Shown here: positions 26,501-41,528 of the stretch, in pieces
Layout: the number at the start of each line of letters is the position of its first letter
Position numbering within the stretch: position 1 is the first letter of the stretch
Translations under genes and position numbers: made by a program
The notes under the pieces: model-generated
What the model was told of the DNA's origin: nothing
What the model saw: only the letters and a program-made list of their open reading frames with translations
Databases searched by the model: none
NCBI GenBank assembly: GCA_039105265.1
Contig: JAPFFF010000082.1
Span: forward strand, 101,954-165,953
Direction of reading: 5' to 3'
From: Tritrichomonas musculus
Taxonomy: Eukaryota > Parabasalia > Tritrichomonadida > Tritrichomonadidae
Length of the DNA: 64,000 nt

Positions 26501-29345
26501 TTGAGATTTGTGTTTTATTTAACTCTGTTCACTTGTGTGAAATGTTAGATTAAGAATAACTGAGATTAAGCTTTAATTTTTACTGATTTTACTTAATTTC
26601 GAAATCGTTTTTAATTATCTTACAAAAGTGTTTGAGATTTGTGTTTTATTTAACTCTGTTCACTTGTGAGAAACGTTTGAATAGGAATAATTGAGATTAA
26701 GCTTTAATTTTTACTGATTTTACTTAATTTCGAAATCGTTTATAATTATCTTACAAAAGTGTTTGAGATTTGTGTTTTATTTAACTCTGTTCACTTGTGA
26801 GAAACGTTTGAATAGGAATAATTGAGATTAAGCTTTAATTTTTACTGATTTTACTTAATTTCGAAATCGTTTATAATTATCTTACAAAAGTGTTTGAGAT
26901 TTGTGTTTTATTTAACTCTGTTCACTTGTGAGAAACGTTTGAATAGGAATAATTGAGATTAAGCTTTAATTTTTACTGATTTTACTTAATTTCGAAATCG
27001 TTTATAATTATCTTACAAAAGTGTTTGAGATTTATGTTTTATTTAACTCTGTTCACTTGTGAGAAACGTTTGAATAAGAATAATTGATATTGCGATTTAA
27101 TCTTTATTGATTTTACTTAATTTCGAAATCGTTTATAATTATCTTACAAAAGTGTTTGAGATTTGTGTTTTATTTAACTCTGTTCACTTGTGAGAAACGT
27201 TTGAATAGGAATAATTGAGATTAAGCTTTAATTTTTACTGATTTTACTTAATTTCGAAATCGTTTTTAATTATCTTACAAAAGTGTTTGAGATTTGTGTT
27301 TTATTTAACTCTGTTCACTTGTGAGAAACGTTTGAATAGGAATAATTGAGATTAAGCTTTAATTTTTACTGATTTTACTTAATTTCGAAATCGTTTTTAA
27401 TTATCTTACAAAAGTGTTTGAGATTTGTGTTTTATTTAACTCTGTTCATTTGTGAGAAACGTTTGAATAAGAATAACTGAGATTAAGCTTTAATTTTTAC
27501 TGATTTTACTTAATTTCGAAATCGTTTTTAATTATCTTACAAAAGTGTTTGAGATTTGTGTTTTATTTAACTCTGTTCACTTGTGAGAAACGTTTGAATA
27601 GGAATAATTGATATTGCGATTTAATTTTTACTGATTTTACTTAATTTCGAAATCGTTTTTAATTATCTTACAAAAGTGTTTGAGATTTGTGTTTTATTTA
27701 ACTCTGTTCACTTGTGAGAAACGTTTGAATAAGAATAATTGATATTGCGATTTAATCTTTATTGATTTTACTTAATTTCGAAATCGTTTTTAATTATCTT
27801 ACAAAAGTGTTTGAGATTTGTGTTTTATTTAACTCTGTTCACTTGTGAGAAACGTTTGAATAAGAATAATTGATATTGCGATTTAATCTTTATTGATTTT
27901 ACTTAATTTCGAAATCGTTTTTAATTATCTTACAAAAGTGTTTGAGATTTGTGTTTTATTTAACTCTGTTCACTTGTGTGAAATGTTAGATTAAGAATAA
28001 CTGAGATTAAGCTTTAATTTTTACTGATTTTACTTAATTTCGAAATCGTTTTTAATTATCTTACAAAAGTGTTTGAGATTTGTGTTTTATTTAACTCTGT
28101 TCACTTGTGAGAAACGTTTGAATAGGAATAATTGAGATTAAGCTTTAATTTTTACTGATTTTACTTAATTTCGAAATCGTTTATAATTATCTTACAAAAG
28201 TGTTTGAGATTTGTGTTTTATTTAACTCTGTTCACTTGTGAGAAACGTTTGAATAGGAATAATTGAGATTAAGCTTTAATTTTTACTGATTTTACTTAAT
28301 TTCGAAATCGTTTATAATTATCTTACAAAAGTGTTTGAGATTTGTGTTTTATTTAACTCTGTTCACTTGTGAGAAACGTTTGAATAGGAATAATTGAGAT
28401 TAAGCTTTAATTTTTACTGATTTTACTTAATTTCGAAATCGTTTATAATTATCTTACAAAAGTGTTTGAGATTTATGTTTTATTTAACTCTGTTCACTTG
28501 TGAGAAACGTTTGAATAAGAATAATTGATATTGCGATTTAATCTTTATTGATTTTACTTAATTTCGAAATCGTTTATAATTATCTTACAAAAGTGTTTGA
28601 GATTTGTGTTTTATTTAACTCTGTTCACTTGTGAGAAACGTTTGAATAAGAATAATTGAGATTAAGCTTTAATTTTTACTGATTTTACTTAATTTCGAAA
28701 TCGTTTTTAATTATCTTACAAAAGTGTTTGAGATTTGTGTTTTATTTAACTCTGTTCACTTGTGAGAAACGTTTGAATAGGAATAATTGAGATTAAGCTT
28801 TAATTTTTACTGATTTTACTTAATTTCGAAATCGTTTATAATTATCTTACAAAAGTGTTTGAGATTTGTGTTTTATTTAACTCTGTTCACTTGTGAGAAA
28901 CGTTTGAATAGGAATAATTGAGATTAAGCTTTAATTTTTACTGATTTTACTTAATTTCGAAATCGTTTTTAATTATCTTACAAAAGTGTTTGAGATTTGT
29001 GTTTTATTTAACTCTGTTCACTTGTGAGAAACGTTTGAATAGGAATAATTGAGATTAAGCTTTAATTTTTACTGATTTTACTTAATTTCGAAATCGTTTA
29101 TAATTATCTTACAAAAGTGTTTGAGATTTGTGTTTTATTTAACTCTGTTCACTTGTGAGAAACGTTTGAATAGGAATAATTGAGATTAAGCTTTAATTTT
29201 TACTGATTTTACTTAATTTCGAAATCGTTTATAATTATCTTACAAAAGTGTTTGAGATTTGTGTTTTATTTAACTCTGTTCACTTGTGAGAAACGTTTGA
29301 ATAGGAATAATTGAGATTAAGCTTTAATTTTTACTGATTTTACTT

Positions 29346-29476
29346 AATTTCGAAATCGTTTATAATTATCTTACAAAAGTGTTTGAGATTTATGTTTTAT
29401 TTAACTCTGTTCACTTGTGAGAAACGTTTGAATAAGAATAATTGATATTAAGCTTTAATTTTTACTGATTTTACTT
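29346..29476 (+). repeat. Hybrid unit: T101 with AAGC, copy 2
   Basis: Same hybrid as at 20175, at an offset of 9,171 bases. I saw this junction in only these two 131-bp units, so it is a strong marker that the two 70-unit blocks descend from one block that already held the hybrid. Confidence 0.88.
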
Positions 29477-32400
29477 AATTTCGAAATCGTTTATAATTAT
29501 CTTACAAAAGTGTTTGAGATTTGTGTTTTATTTAACTCTGTTCACTTGTGAGAAACGTTTGAATAGGAATAATTGAGATTAAGCTTTAATTTTTACTGAT
29601 TTTACTTAATTTCGAAATCGTTTATAATTATCTTACAAAAGTGTTTGAGATTTATGTTTTATTTAACTCTGTTCACTTGTGAGAAACGTTTGAATAGGAA
29701 TAATTGATATTGCGATTTAATTTTTACTGATTTTACTTAATTTCGAAATCGTTTTTAATTATCTTACAAAAGTGTTTGAGATTTGTGTTTTATTTAACTC
29801 TGTTCACTTGTGAGAAACGTTTGAATAGGAATAATTGAGATTAAGCTTTAATTTTTACTGATTTTACTTAATTTCGAAATCGTTTATAATTATCTTACAA
29901 AAGTGTTTGAGATTTGTGTTTTATTTAACTCTGTTCACTTGTGAGAAACGTTTGAATAGGAATAATTGAGATTAAGCTTTAATTTTTACTGATTTTACTT
30001 AATTTCGAAATCGTTTATAATTATCTTACAAAAGTGTTTGAGATTTGTGTTTTATTTAACTCTGTTCACTTGTGAGAAACGTTTGAATAGGAATAATTGA
30101 GATTAAGCTTTAATTTTTACTGATTTTACTTAATTTCGAAATCGTTTTTAATTATCTTACAAAAGTGTTTGAGATTTGTGTTTTATTTAACTCTGTTCAC
30201 TTGTGAGAAACGTTTGAATAGGAATAATTGAGATTAAGCTTTAATTTTTACTGATTTTACTTAATTTCGAAATCGTTTATAATTATCTTACAAAAGTGTT
30301 TGAGATTTGTGTTTTATTTAACTCTGTTCACTTGTGAGAAACGTTTGAATAGGAATAATTGAGATTAAGCTTTAATTTTTACTGATTTTACTTAATTTCG
30401 AAATCGTTTATAATTATCTTACAAAAGTGTTTGAGATTTGTGTTTTATTTAACTCTGTTCACTTGTGAGAAACGTTTGAATAGGAATAATTGAGATTAAG
30501 CTTTAATTTTTACTGATTTTACTTAATTTCGAAATCGTTTATAATTATCTTACAAAAGTGTTTGAGATTTATGTTTTATTTAACTCTGTTCACTTGTGAG
30601 AAACGTTTGAATAAGAATAATTGATATTGCGATTTAATCTTTATTGATTTTACTTAATTTCGAAATCGTTTATAATTATCTTACAAAAGTGTTTGAGATT
30701 TGTGTTTTATTTAACTCTGTTCACTTGTGAGAAACGTTTGAATAGGAATAATTGAGATTAAGCTTTAATTTTTACTGATTTTACTTAATTTCGAAATCGT
30801 TTTTAATTATCTTACAAAAGTGTTTGAGATTTGTGTTTTATTTAACTCTGTTCACTTGTGAGAAACGTTTGAATAGGAATAATTGAGATTAAGCTTTAAT
30901 TTTTACTGATTTTACTTAATTTCGAAATCGTTTTTAATTATCTTACAAAAGTGTTTGAGATTTGTGTTTTATTTAACTCTGTTCATTTGTGAGAAACGTT
31001 TGAATAAGAATAACTGAGATTAAGCTTTAATTTTTACTGATTTTACTTAATTTCGAAATCGTTTTTAATTATCTTACAAAAGTGTTTGAGATTTGTGTTT
31101 TATTTAACTCTGTTCACTTGTGAGAAACGTTTGAATAGGAATAATTGATATTGCGATTTAATTTTTACTGATTTTACTTAATTTCGAAATCGTTTTTAAT
31201 TATCTTACAAAAGTGTTTGAGATTTGTGTTTTATTTAACTCTGTTCACTTGTGAGAAACGTTTGAATAAGAATAATTGATATTGCGATTTAATCTTTATT
31301 GATTTTACTTAATTTCGAAATCGTTTTTAATTATCTTACAAAAGTGTTTGAGATTTGTGTTTTATTTAACTCTGTTCACTTGTGAGAAACGTTTGAATAA
31401 GAATAATTGATATTGCGATTTAATCTTTATTGATTTTACTTAATTTCGAAATCGTTTTTAATTATCTTACAAAAGTGTTTGAGATTTGTGTTTTATTTAA
31501 CTCTGTTCACTTGTGTGAAATGTTAGATTAAGAATAACTGAGATTAAGCTTTAATTTTTACTGATTTTACTTAATTTCGAAATCGTTTTTAATTATCTTA
31601 CAAAAGTGTTTGAGATTTGTGTTTTATTTAACTCTGTTCACTTGTGAGAAACGTTTGAATAGGAATAATTGAGATTAAGCTTTAATTTTTACTGATTTTA
31701 CTTAATTTCGAAATCGTTTATAATTATCTTACAAAAGTGTTTGAGATTTGTGTTTTATTTAACTCTGTTCACTTGTGAGAAACGTTTGAATAGGAATAAT
31801 TGAGATTAAGCTTTAATTTTTACTGATTTTACTTAATTTCGAAATCGTTTATAATTATCTTACAAAAGTGTTTGAGATTTGTGTTTTATTTAACTCTGTT
31901 CACTTGTGAGAAACGTTTGAATAGGAATAATTGAGATTAAGCTTTAATTTTTACTGATTTTACTTAATTTCGAAATCGTTTATAATTATCTTACAAAAGT
32001 GTTTGAGATTTATGTTTTATTTAACTCTGTTCACTTGTGAGAAACGTTTGAATAAGAATAATTGATATTGCGATTTAATCTTTATTGATTTTACTTAATT
32101 TCGAAATCGTTTATAATTATCTTACAAAAGTGTTTGAGATTTGTGTTTTATTTAACTCTGTTCACTTGTGAGAAACGTTTGAATAGGAATAATTGAGATT
32201 AAGCTTTAATTTTTACTGATTTTACTTAATTTCGAAATCGTTTTTAATTATCTTACAAAAGTGTTTGAGATTTGTGTTTTATTTAACTCTGTTCACTTGT
32301 GAGAAACGTTTGAATAGGAATAATTGAGATTAAGCTTTAATTTTTACTGATTTTACTTAATTTCGAAATCGTTTATAATTATCTTACAAAAGTGTTTGAG

Positions 32401-32882
32401 ATTTGTGTTTTATTTAACTCTGTTCACTTGTGAGAAACGTTTGAATAGGAATAATTGAGATTAAGCTTTAATTTTTACTGATTTTACTTAATTTCGAAAT
32501 CGTTTTTAATTATCTTACAAAAGTGTTTGAGATTTGTGTTTTATTTAACTCTGTTCACTTGTGAGAAACGTTTGAATAGGAATAATTGAGATTAAGCTTT
32601 AATTTTTACTGATTTTACTTAATTTCGAAATCGTTTATAATTATCTTACAAAAGTGTTTGAGATTTGTGTTTTATTTAACTCTGTTCACTTGTGAGAAAC
32701 GTTTGAATAGGAATAATTGAGATTAAGCTTTAATTTTTACTGATTTTACTTAATTTCGAAATCGTTTATAATTATCTTACAAAAGTGTTTGAGATTTGTG
32801 TTTTATTTAACTCTGTTCACTTGTGAGAAACGTTTGAATAGGAATAATTGAGATTAAGCTTTAATTTTTACTGATTTTACTT

Positions 32883-34978
32883 AATTTCGAAATCGTTTAT
32901 AATTATCTTACAAAAGTGTTTGAGATTTGTGTTTTATTTAACTCTGTTCACTTGTGAGAAACGTTTGAATAGGAATAATTGATATTGCGATTTAATTTTT
33001 ACTGATTTTACTTAATTTCGAAATCGTTTTTAATTATCTTACAAAAGTGTTTGAGATTTGTGTTTTATTTAACTCTGTTCACTTGTGAGAAACGTTTGAA
33101 TAAGAATAATTGATATTGCGATTTAATTTTTATTGATTTTACTTAATTTCGAAATCGTTTATAATTATCTTACAAAAGTGTTTGAGATTTGTGTTTTATT
33201 TAACTCTGTTCACTTGTGAGAAACGTTTGAATAGGAATAATTGAGATTAAGCTTTAATTTTTACTGATTTTACTTAATTTCGAAATCGTTTTTAATTATC
33301 TTACAAAAGTGTTTGAGATTTGTGTTTTATTTAACTCTGTTCACTTGTGAGAAACGTTTGAATAGGAATAATTGAGATTAAGCTTTAATTTTTACTGATT
33401 TTACTTAATTTCGAAATCGTTTATAATTATCTTACAAAAGTGTTTGAGATTTGTGTTTTATTTAACTCTGTTCACTTGTGAGAAACGTTTGAATAGGAAT
33501 AATTGAGATTAAGCTTTAATTTTTACTGATTTTACTTAATTTCGAAATCGTTTATAATTATCTTACAAAAGTGTTTGAGATTTGTGTTTTATTTAACTCT
33601 GTTCACTTGTGAGAAACGTTTGAATAGGAATAATTGAGATTAAGCTTTAATTTTTACTGATTTTACTTAATTTCGAAATCGTTTATAATTATCTTACAAA
33701 AGTGTTTGAGATTTGTGTTTTATTTAACTCTGTTCACTTGTGAGAAACGTTTGAATAGGAATAATTGAGATTAAGCTTTAATTTTTACTGATTTTACTTA
33801 ATTTCGAAATCGTTTATAATTATCTTACAAAAGTGTTTGAGATTTGTGTTTTATTTAACTCTGTTCACTTGTGAGAAACGTTTGAATAGGAATAATTGAG
33901 ATTAAGCTTTAATTTTTACTGATTTTACTTAATTTCGAAATCGTTTATAATTATCTTACAAAAGTGTTTGAGATTTGTGTTTTATTTAACTCTGTTCACT
34001 TGTGAGAAACGTTTGAATAGGAATAATTGATATTGCGATTTAATTTTTACTGATTTTACTTAATTTCGAAATCGTTTTTAATTATCTTACAAAAGTGTTT
34101 GAGATTTGTGTTTTATTTAACTCTGTTCACTTGTGAGAAACGTTTGAATAGGAATAATTGATATTGCGATTTAATTTTTACTGATTTTACTTAATTTCGA
34201 AATCGTTTTTAATTATCTTACAAAAGTGTTTGAGATTTGTGTTTTATTTAACTCTGTTCACTTGTGAGAAACGTTTGAATAAGAATAATTGATATTGCGA
34301 TTTAATCTTTATTGATTTTACTTAATTTCGAAATCGTTTTTAATTATCTTACAAAAGTGTTTGAGATTTGTGTTTTATTTAACTCTGTTCATTTGTGAGA
34401 AATGTTAGAATAAGAATAACTGAGATTAAGCTTTAATTTTTACTGATTTTACTTAATTTCGAAATCGTTTTTAATTATCTTACAAAAGTGTTTGAGATTT
34501 GTGTTTTATTTAACTCTGTTCATTTGTGAGAAACGTTTGAATAAGAATAACTGAGATTAAGCTTTAATTTTTACTGATTTTACTTAATTTCGAAATCGTT
34601 TATAATTATCTTACAAAAGTGTTTGAGATTTGTGTTTTATTTAACTCTGTTCACTTGTGAGAAACGTTTGAATAAGAATAATTGATATTGCGATTTAATC
34701 TTTATTGATTTTACTTAATTTCGAAATCGTTTTTAATTATCTTACAAAAGTGTTTGAGATTTGTGTTTTATTTAACTCTGTTCATTTGTGAGAAATGTTA
34801 GAATAAGAATAACTGAGATTAAGCTTTAATTTTTACTGATTTTACTTAATTTCGAAATCGTTTTTAATTATCTTACAAAAGTGTTTGAGATTTGTGTTTT
34901 ATTTAACTCTGTTCATTTGTGAGAAACGTTTGAATAAGAATAACTGAGATTAAGCTTTAATTTTTACTGATTTTACTT
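32883..34978 (+). repeat. 16-unit block, left copy (2,096 bp)
   Basis: The order is B2-B1-A-A(T17)-A-A-A-A-B2-B2-B1-C-D-B1-C-D, matched by 42839-44936 at an offset of 9,956-9,958 bases (76 units, plus 2 after the 133-bp unit). The B1 unit at 33014 has T115 with T120, whereas its partner at 42972 has C115 with T120. The D unit at 34455 has C97 where its partner at 44413 has T97. Only two B1-C-D trimers end this copy; the right copy continues with a third. Confidence 0.82.
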
Positions 34979-36550
34979 AATTTCGAAATCGTTTATAATT
35001 ATCTTACAAAAGTGTTTGAGATTTGTGTTTTATTTAACTCTGTTCACTTGTGAGAAACGTTTGAATAGGAATAATTGATATTGCGATTTAATTTTTACTG
35101 ATTTTACTTAATTTCGAAATCGTTTTTAATTATCTTACAAAAGTGTTTGAGATTTGTGTTTTATTTAACTCTGTTCACTTGTGAGAAACGTTTGAATAGG
35201 AATAATTGAGATTAAGCTTTAATTTTTACTGATTTTACTTAATTTCGAAATCGTTTATAATTATCTTACAAAAGTGTTTGAGATTTATGTTTTATTTAAC
35301 TCTGTTCACTTGTGAGAAACGTTTGAATAAGAATAATTGATATTGCGATTTAATCTTTATTGATTTTACTTAATTTCGAAATCGTTTATAATTATCTTAC
35401 AAAAGTGTTTGAGATTTGTGTTTTATTTAACTCTGTTCACTTGTGAGAAACGTTTGAATAGGAATAATTGAGATTAAGCTTTAATTTTTACTGATTTTAC
35501 TTAATTTCGAAATCGTTTATAATTATCTTACAAAAGTGTTTGAGATTTGTGTTTTATTTAACTCTGTTCACTTGTGAGAAACGTTTGAATAGGAATAATT
35601 GATATTGCGATTTAATTTTTACTGATTTTACTTAATTTCGAAATCGTTTTTAATTATCTTACAAAAGTGTTTGAGATTTGTGTTTTATTTAACTCTGTTC
35701 ACTTGTGAGAAACGTTTGAATAGGAATAATTGATATTGCGATTTAATTTTTACTGATTTTACTTAATTTCGAAATCGTTTTTAATTATCTTACAAAAGTG
35801 TTTGAGATTTGTGTTTTATTTAACTCTGTTCACTTGTGAGAAACGTTTGAATAAGAATAATTGATATTGCGATTTAATCTTTATTGATTTTACTTAATTT
35901 CGAAATCGTTTTTAATTATCTTACAAAAGTGTTTGAGATTTGTGTTTTATTTAACTCTGTTCATTTGTGAGAAATGTTAGAATAAGAATAATTGAGATTA
36001 AGCTTTAATTTTTACTGATTTTACTTAATTTCGAAATCGTTTTTAATTATCTTACAAAAGTGTTTGAGATTTGTGTTTTATTTAACTCTGTTCACTTGTG
36101 AGAAACGTTTGAATAAGAATAACTGAGATTAAGCTTTAATTTTTACTGATTTTACTTAATTTCGAAATCGTTTATAATTATCTTACAAAAGTGTTTGAGA
36201 TTTGTGTTTTATTTAACTCTGTTCACTTGTGAGAAACGTTTGAATAGGAATAATTGAGATTAAGCTTTAATTTTTACTGATTTTACTTAATTTCGAAATC
36301 GTTTATAATTATCTTACAAAAGTGTTTGAGATTTGTGTTTTATTTAACTCTGTTCACTTGTGAGAAACGTTTGAATAAGAATAATTGAGATTAAGCTTTA
36401 ATTTTTACTGATTTTACTTAATTTCGAAATCGTTTTTAATTATCTTACAAAAGTGTTTGAGATTTGTGTTTTATTTAACTCTGTTCACTTGTGAGAAACG
36501 TTTGAATAAGAATAACTGAGATTAAGCTTTAATTTTTACTGATTTTACTT

Positions 36551-39500
36551 AATTTCGAAATCGTTTATAATTATCTTACAAAAGTGTTTGAGATTTGTGT
36601 TTTATTTAACTCTGTTCACTTGTGAGAAACGTTTGAATAGGAATAATTGATATTGCGATTTAATTTTTACTGATTTTACTTAATTTCGAAATCGTTTTTA
36701 ATTATCTTACAAAAGTGTTTGAGATTTGTGTTTTATTTAACTCTGTTCACTTGTGAGAAACGTTTGAATAGGAATAATTGAGATTAAGCTTTAATTTTTA
36801 CTGATTTTACTTAATTTCGAAATCGTTTATAATTATCTTACAAAAGTGTTTGAGATTTATGTTTTATTTAACTCTGTTCACTTGTGAGAAACGTTTGAAT
36901 AAGAATAATTGATATTGCGATTTAATTTTTACTGATTTTACTTAATTTCGAAATCGTTTATAATTATCTTACAAAAGTGTTTGAGATTTGTGTTTTATTT
37001 AACTCTGTTCACTTGTGAGAAACGTTTGAATAGGAATAATTGAGATTAAGCTTTAATTTTTACTGATTTTACTTAATTTCGAAATCGTTTATAATTATCT
37101 TACAAAAGTGTTTGAGATTTGTGTTTTATTTAACTCTGTTCACTTGTGAGAAACGTTTGAATAGGAATAATTGATATTGCGATTTAATTTTTACTGATTT
37201 TACTTAATTTCGAAATCGTTTTTAATTATCTTACAAAAGTGTTTGAGATTTGTGTTTTATTTAACTCTGTTCACTTGTGAGAAACGTTTGAATAAGAATA
37301 ATTGATATTGCGATTTAATCTTTATTGATTTTACTTAATTTCGAAATCGTTTTTAATTATCTTACAAAAGTGTTTGAGATTTGTGTTTTATTTAACTCTG
37401 TTCACTTGTGAGAAACGTTTGAATAAGAATAATTGATATTGCGATTTAATCTTTATTGATTTTACTTAATTTCGAAATCGTTTTTAATTATCTTACAAAA
37501 GTGTTTGAGATTTGTGTTTTATTTAACTCTGTTCATTTGTGAGAAATGTTAGAATAAGAATAACTGAGATTAAGCTTTAATTTTTACTGATTTTACTTAA
37601 TTTCGAAATCGTTTTTAATTATCTTACAAAAGTGTTTGAGATTTGTGTTTTATTTAACTCTGTTCATTTGTGAGAAACGTTTGAATAAGAATAACTGAGA
37701 TTAAGCTTTAATTTTTACTGATTTTAATTAATTTCGAAATCGTTTATAATTATCTTACAAAAGTGTTTGAGATTTGTGTTTTATTTAACTCTGTTCACTT
37801 GTGAGAAACGTTTGAATAGGAATAATTGATATTGCGATTTAATTTTTACTGATTTTACTTAATTTCGAAATCGTTTTTAATTATCTTACAAAAGTGTTTG
37901 AGATTTGTGTTTTATTTAACTCTGTTCACTTGTGAGAAACGTTTGAATAAGAATAATTGATATTGCGATTTAATCTTTATTGATTTTACTTAATTTCGAA
38001 ATCGTTTTTAATTATCTTACAAAAGTGTTTGAGATTTGTGTTTTATTTAACTCTGTTCACTTGTGAGAAATGTTAGATTAAGAATAATTGAGATTAAACT
38101 TTAATTTTTACTGATTTTACTTAATTTCGAAATCGTTTTTAATTATCTTACAAAAGTGTTTGAGATTTGTGTTTTATTTAACTCTGTTCACTTGTGAGAA
38201 ACGTTTGAATAGGAATAATTGAGATTAAGCTTTAATTTTTACTGATTTTACTTAATTTCGAAATCGTTTATAATTATCTTACAAAAGTGTTTGAGATTTG
38301 TGTTTTATTTAACTCTGTTCACTTGTGAGAAACGTTTGAATAGGAATAATTGAGATTAAGCTTTAATTTTTACTGATTTTACTTAATTTCGAAATCGTTT
38401 ATAATTATCTTACAAAAGTGTTTGAGATTTGTGTTTTATTTAACTCTGTTCACTTGTGAGAAACGTTTGAATAGGAATAATTGAGATTAAGCTTTAATTT
38501 TTACTGATTTTACTTAATTTCGAAATCGTTTATAATTATCTTACAAAAGTGTTTGAGATTTATGTTTTATTTAACTCTGTTCACTTGTGAGAAACGTTTG
38601 AATAAGAATAATTGATATTGCGATTTAATCTTTATTGATTTTACTTAATTTCGAAATCGTTTATAATTATCTTACAAAAGTGTTTGAGATTTGTGTTTTA
38701 TTTAACTCTGTTCACTTGTGAGAAACGTTTGAATAGGAATAATTGAGATTAAGCTTTAATTTTTACTGATTTTACTTAATTTCGAAATCGTTTTTAATTA
38801 TCTTACAAAAGTGTTTGAGATTTGTGTTTTATTTAACTCTGTTCACTTGTGAGAAACGTTTGAATAGGAATAATTGAGATTAAGCTTTAATTTTTACTGA
38901 TTTTACTTAATTTCGAAATCGTTTATAATTATCTTACAAAAGTGTTTGAGATTTGTGTTTTATTTAACTCTGTTCACTTGTGAGAAACGTTTGAATAGGA
39001 ATAATTGAGATTAAGCTTTAATTTTTACTGATTTTACTTAATTTCGAAATCGTTTATAATTATCTTACAAAAGTGTTTGAGATTTGTGTTTTATTTAACT
39101 CTGTTCACTTGTGAGAAACGTTTGAATAGGAATAATTGAGATTAAGCTTTAATTTTTACTGATTTTACTTAATTTCGAAATCGTTTATAATTATCTTACA
39201 AAAGTGTTTGAGATTTATGTTTTATTTAACTCTGTTCACTTGTGAGAAACGTTTGAATAAGAATAATTGATATTGCGATTTAATCTTTATTGATTTTACT
39301 TAATTTCGAAATCGTTTATAATTATCTTACAAAAGTGTTTGAGATTTGTGTTTTATTTAACTCTGTTCACTTGTGAGAAACGTTTGAATAGGAATAATTG
39401 AGATTAAGCTTTAATTTTTACTGATTTTACTTAATTTCGAAATCGTTTTTAATTATCTTACAAAAGTGTTTGAGATTTGTGTTTTATTTAACTCTGTTCA

Positions 39501-41528
39501 CTTGTGAGAAACGTTTGAATAAGAATAATTGATATTGCGATTTAATCTTTATTGATTTTACTTAATTTCGAAATCGTTTTTAATTATCTTACAAAAGTGT
39601 TTGAGATTTGTGTTTTATTTAACTCTGTTCACTTGTGAGAAACGTTTGAATAGGAATAATTGAGATTAAGCTTTAATTTTTACTGATTTTACTTAATTTC
39701 GAAATCGTTTATAATTATCTTACAAAAGTGTTTGAGATTTGTGTTTTATTTAACTCTGTTCACTTGTGAGAAACGTTTGAATAGGAATAATTGAGATTAA
39801 GCTTTAATTTTTACTGATTTTACTTAATTTCGAAATCGTTTATAATTATCTTACAAAAGTGTTTGAGATTTGTGTTTTATTTAACTCTGTTCACTTGTGA
39901 GAAACGTTTGAATAGGAATAATTGAGATTAAGCTTTAATTTTTACTGATTTTACTTAATTTCGAAATCGTTTATAATTATCTTACAAAAGTGTTTGAGAT
40001 TTGTGTTTTATTTAACTCTGTTCACTTGTGAGAAACGTTTGAATAGGAATAATTGATATTGCGATTTAATTTTTACTGATTTTACTTAATTTCGAAATCG
40101 TTTTTAATTATCTTACAAAAGTGTTTGAGATTTGTGTTTTATTTAACTCTGTTCACTTGTGAGAAACGTTTGAATAGGAATAATTGATATTGCGATTTAA
40201 TTTTTACTGATTTTACTTAATTTCGAAATCGTTTTTAATTATCTTACAAAAGTGTTTGAGATTTGTGTTTTATTTAACTCTGTTCACTTGTGAGAAACGT
40301 TTGAATAAGAATAATTGATATTGCGATTTAATCTTTATTGATTTTACTTAATTTCGAAATCGTTTATAATTATCTTACAAAAGTGTTTGAGATTTGTGTT
40401 TTATTTAACTCTGTTCACTTGTGAGAAACGTTTGAATAGGAATAATTGAGATTAAGCTTTAATTTTTACTGATTTTACTTAATTTCGAAATCGTTTATAA
40501 TTATCTTACAAAAGTGTTTGAGATTTATGTTTTATTTAACTCTGTTCACTTGTGAGAAACGTTTGAATAAGAATAATTGATATTGCGATTTAATCTTTAT
40601 TGATTTTACTTAATTTCGAAATCGTTTTTAATTATCTTACAAAAGTGTTTGAGATTTGTGTTTTATTTAACTCTGTTCACTTGTGAGAAACGTTTGAATA
40701 GGAATAATTGAGATTAAGCTTTAATTTTTACTGATTTTACTTAATTTCGAAATCGTTTATAATTATCTTACAAAAGTGTTTGAGATTTGTGTTTTATTTA
40801 ACTCTGTTCACTTGTGAGAAACGTTTGAATAAGAATAATTGATATTGCGATTTAATCTTTATTGATTTTACTTAATTTCGAAATCGTTTTTAATTATCTT
40901 ACAAAAGTGTTTGAGATTTGTGTTTTATTTAACTCTGTTCATTTGTGAGAAATGTTAGAATAAGAATAACTGAGATTAAGCTTTAATTTTTACTGATTTT
41001 ACTTAATTTCGAAATCGTTTTTAATTATCTTACAAAAGTGTTTGAGATTTGTGTTTTATTTAACTCTGTTCATTTGTGAGAAACGTTTGAATAAGAATAA
41101 CTGAGATTAAGCTTTAATTTTTACTGATTTTACTTAATTTCGAAATCGTTTATAATTATCTTACAAAAGTGTTTGAGATTTGTGTTTTATTTAACTCTGT
41201 TCACTTGTGAGAAACGTTTGAATAAGAATAATTGATATTGCGATTTAATCTTTATTGATTTTACTTAATTTCGAAATCGTTTATAATTATCTTACAAAAG
41301 TGTTTGAGATTTGTGTTTTATTTAACTCTGTTCATTTGTGAGAAATGTTAGAATAAGAATAACTGAGATTAAGCTTTAATTTTTACTGATTTTACTTAAT
41401 TTCGAAATCGTTTTTAATTATCTTACAAAAGTGTTTGAGATTTGTGTTTTATTTAACTCTGTTCATTTGTGAGAAACGTTTGAATAAGAATAACTGAGAT
41501 TAAGCTTTAATTTTTACTGATTTTACTT
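36551..41528 (+). repeat. 38-unit block, left copy (4,978 bp)
   Basis: Thirty-eight units match 45330-50307 in type order at a constant offset of 8,779 bases (67 units plus the 2 extra bases at 42939). Shared rare markers include the loss of the HindIII hexamer by AAACTT at 38097 and 46876, A129 near 37729 and 46508, and A47 at 36855, 38558, 39213 and 40523. Differences seen are bases 115/120 in the third unit (36813 against 45592) and one wholly different unit (40874, type C, against the hybrid at 49653). Confidence 0.88.

Larger units (their letters stand above)
23450..32620 (+). repeat. 70-unit higher-order repeat, copy 2 (9,171 bp)
   Basis: This is the direct tandem partner of the block at 14280. 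It begins exactly at the 132-bp unit and is one base longer for that reason. Seven A47 units, four type E units and the T101+AAGC hybrid all sit at the same relative places as in copy 1. After 32621 the order no longer follows copy 1 (A-A-A instead of A-B1-B2), so there is no third full copy here. Confidence 0.9.

Noticed and set aside
14280-32620. The 9.17-kb duplication as a pure assembly artefact
   Set aside because: The copies differ at a few sites, including the one-base length difference, which argues for two real copies. I cannot exclude an artefact without reads, so it remains a stated caveat.
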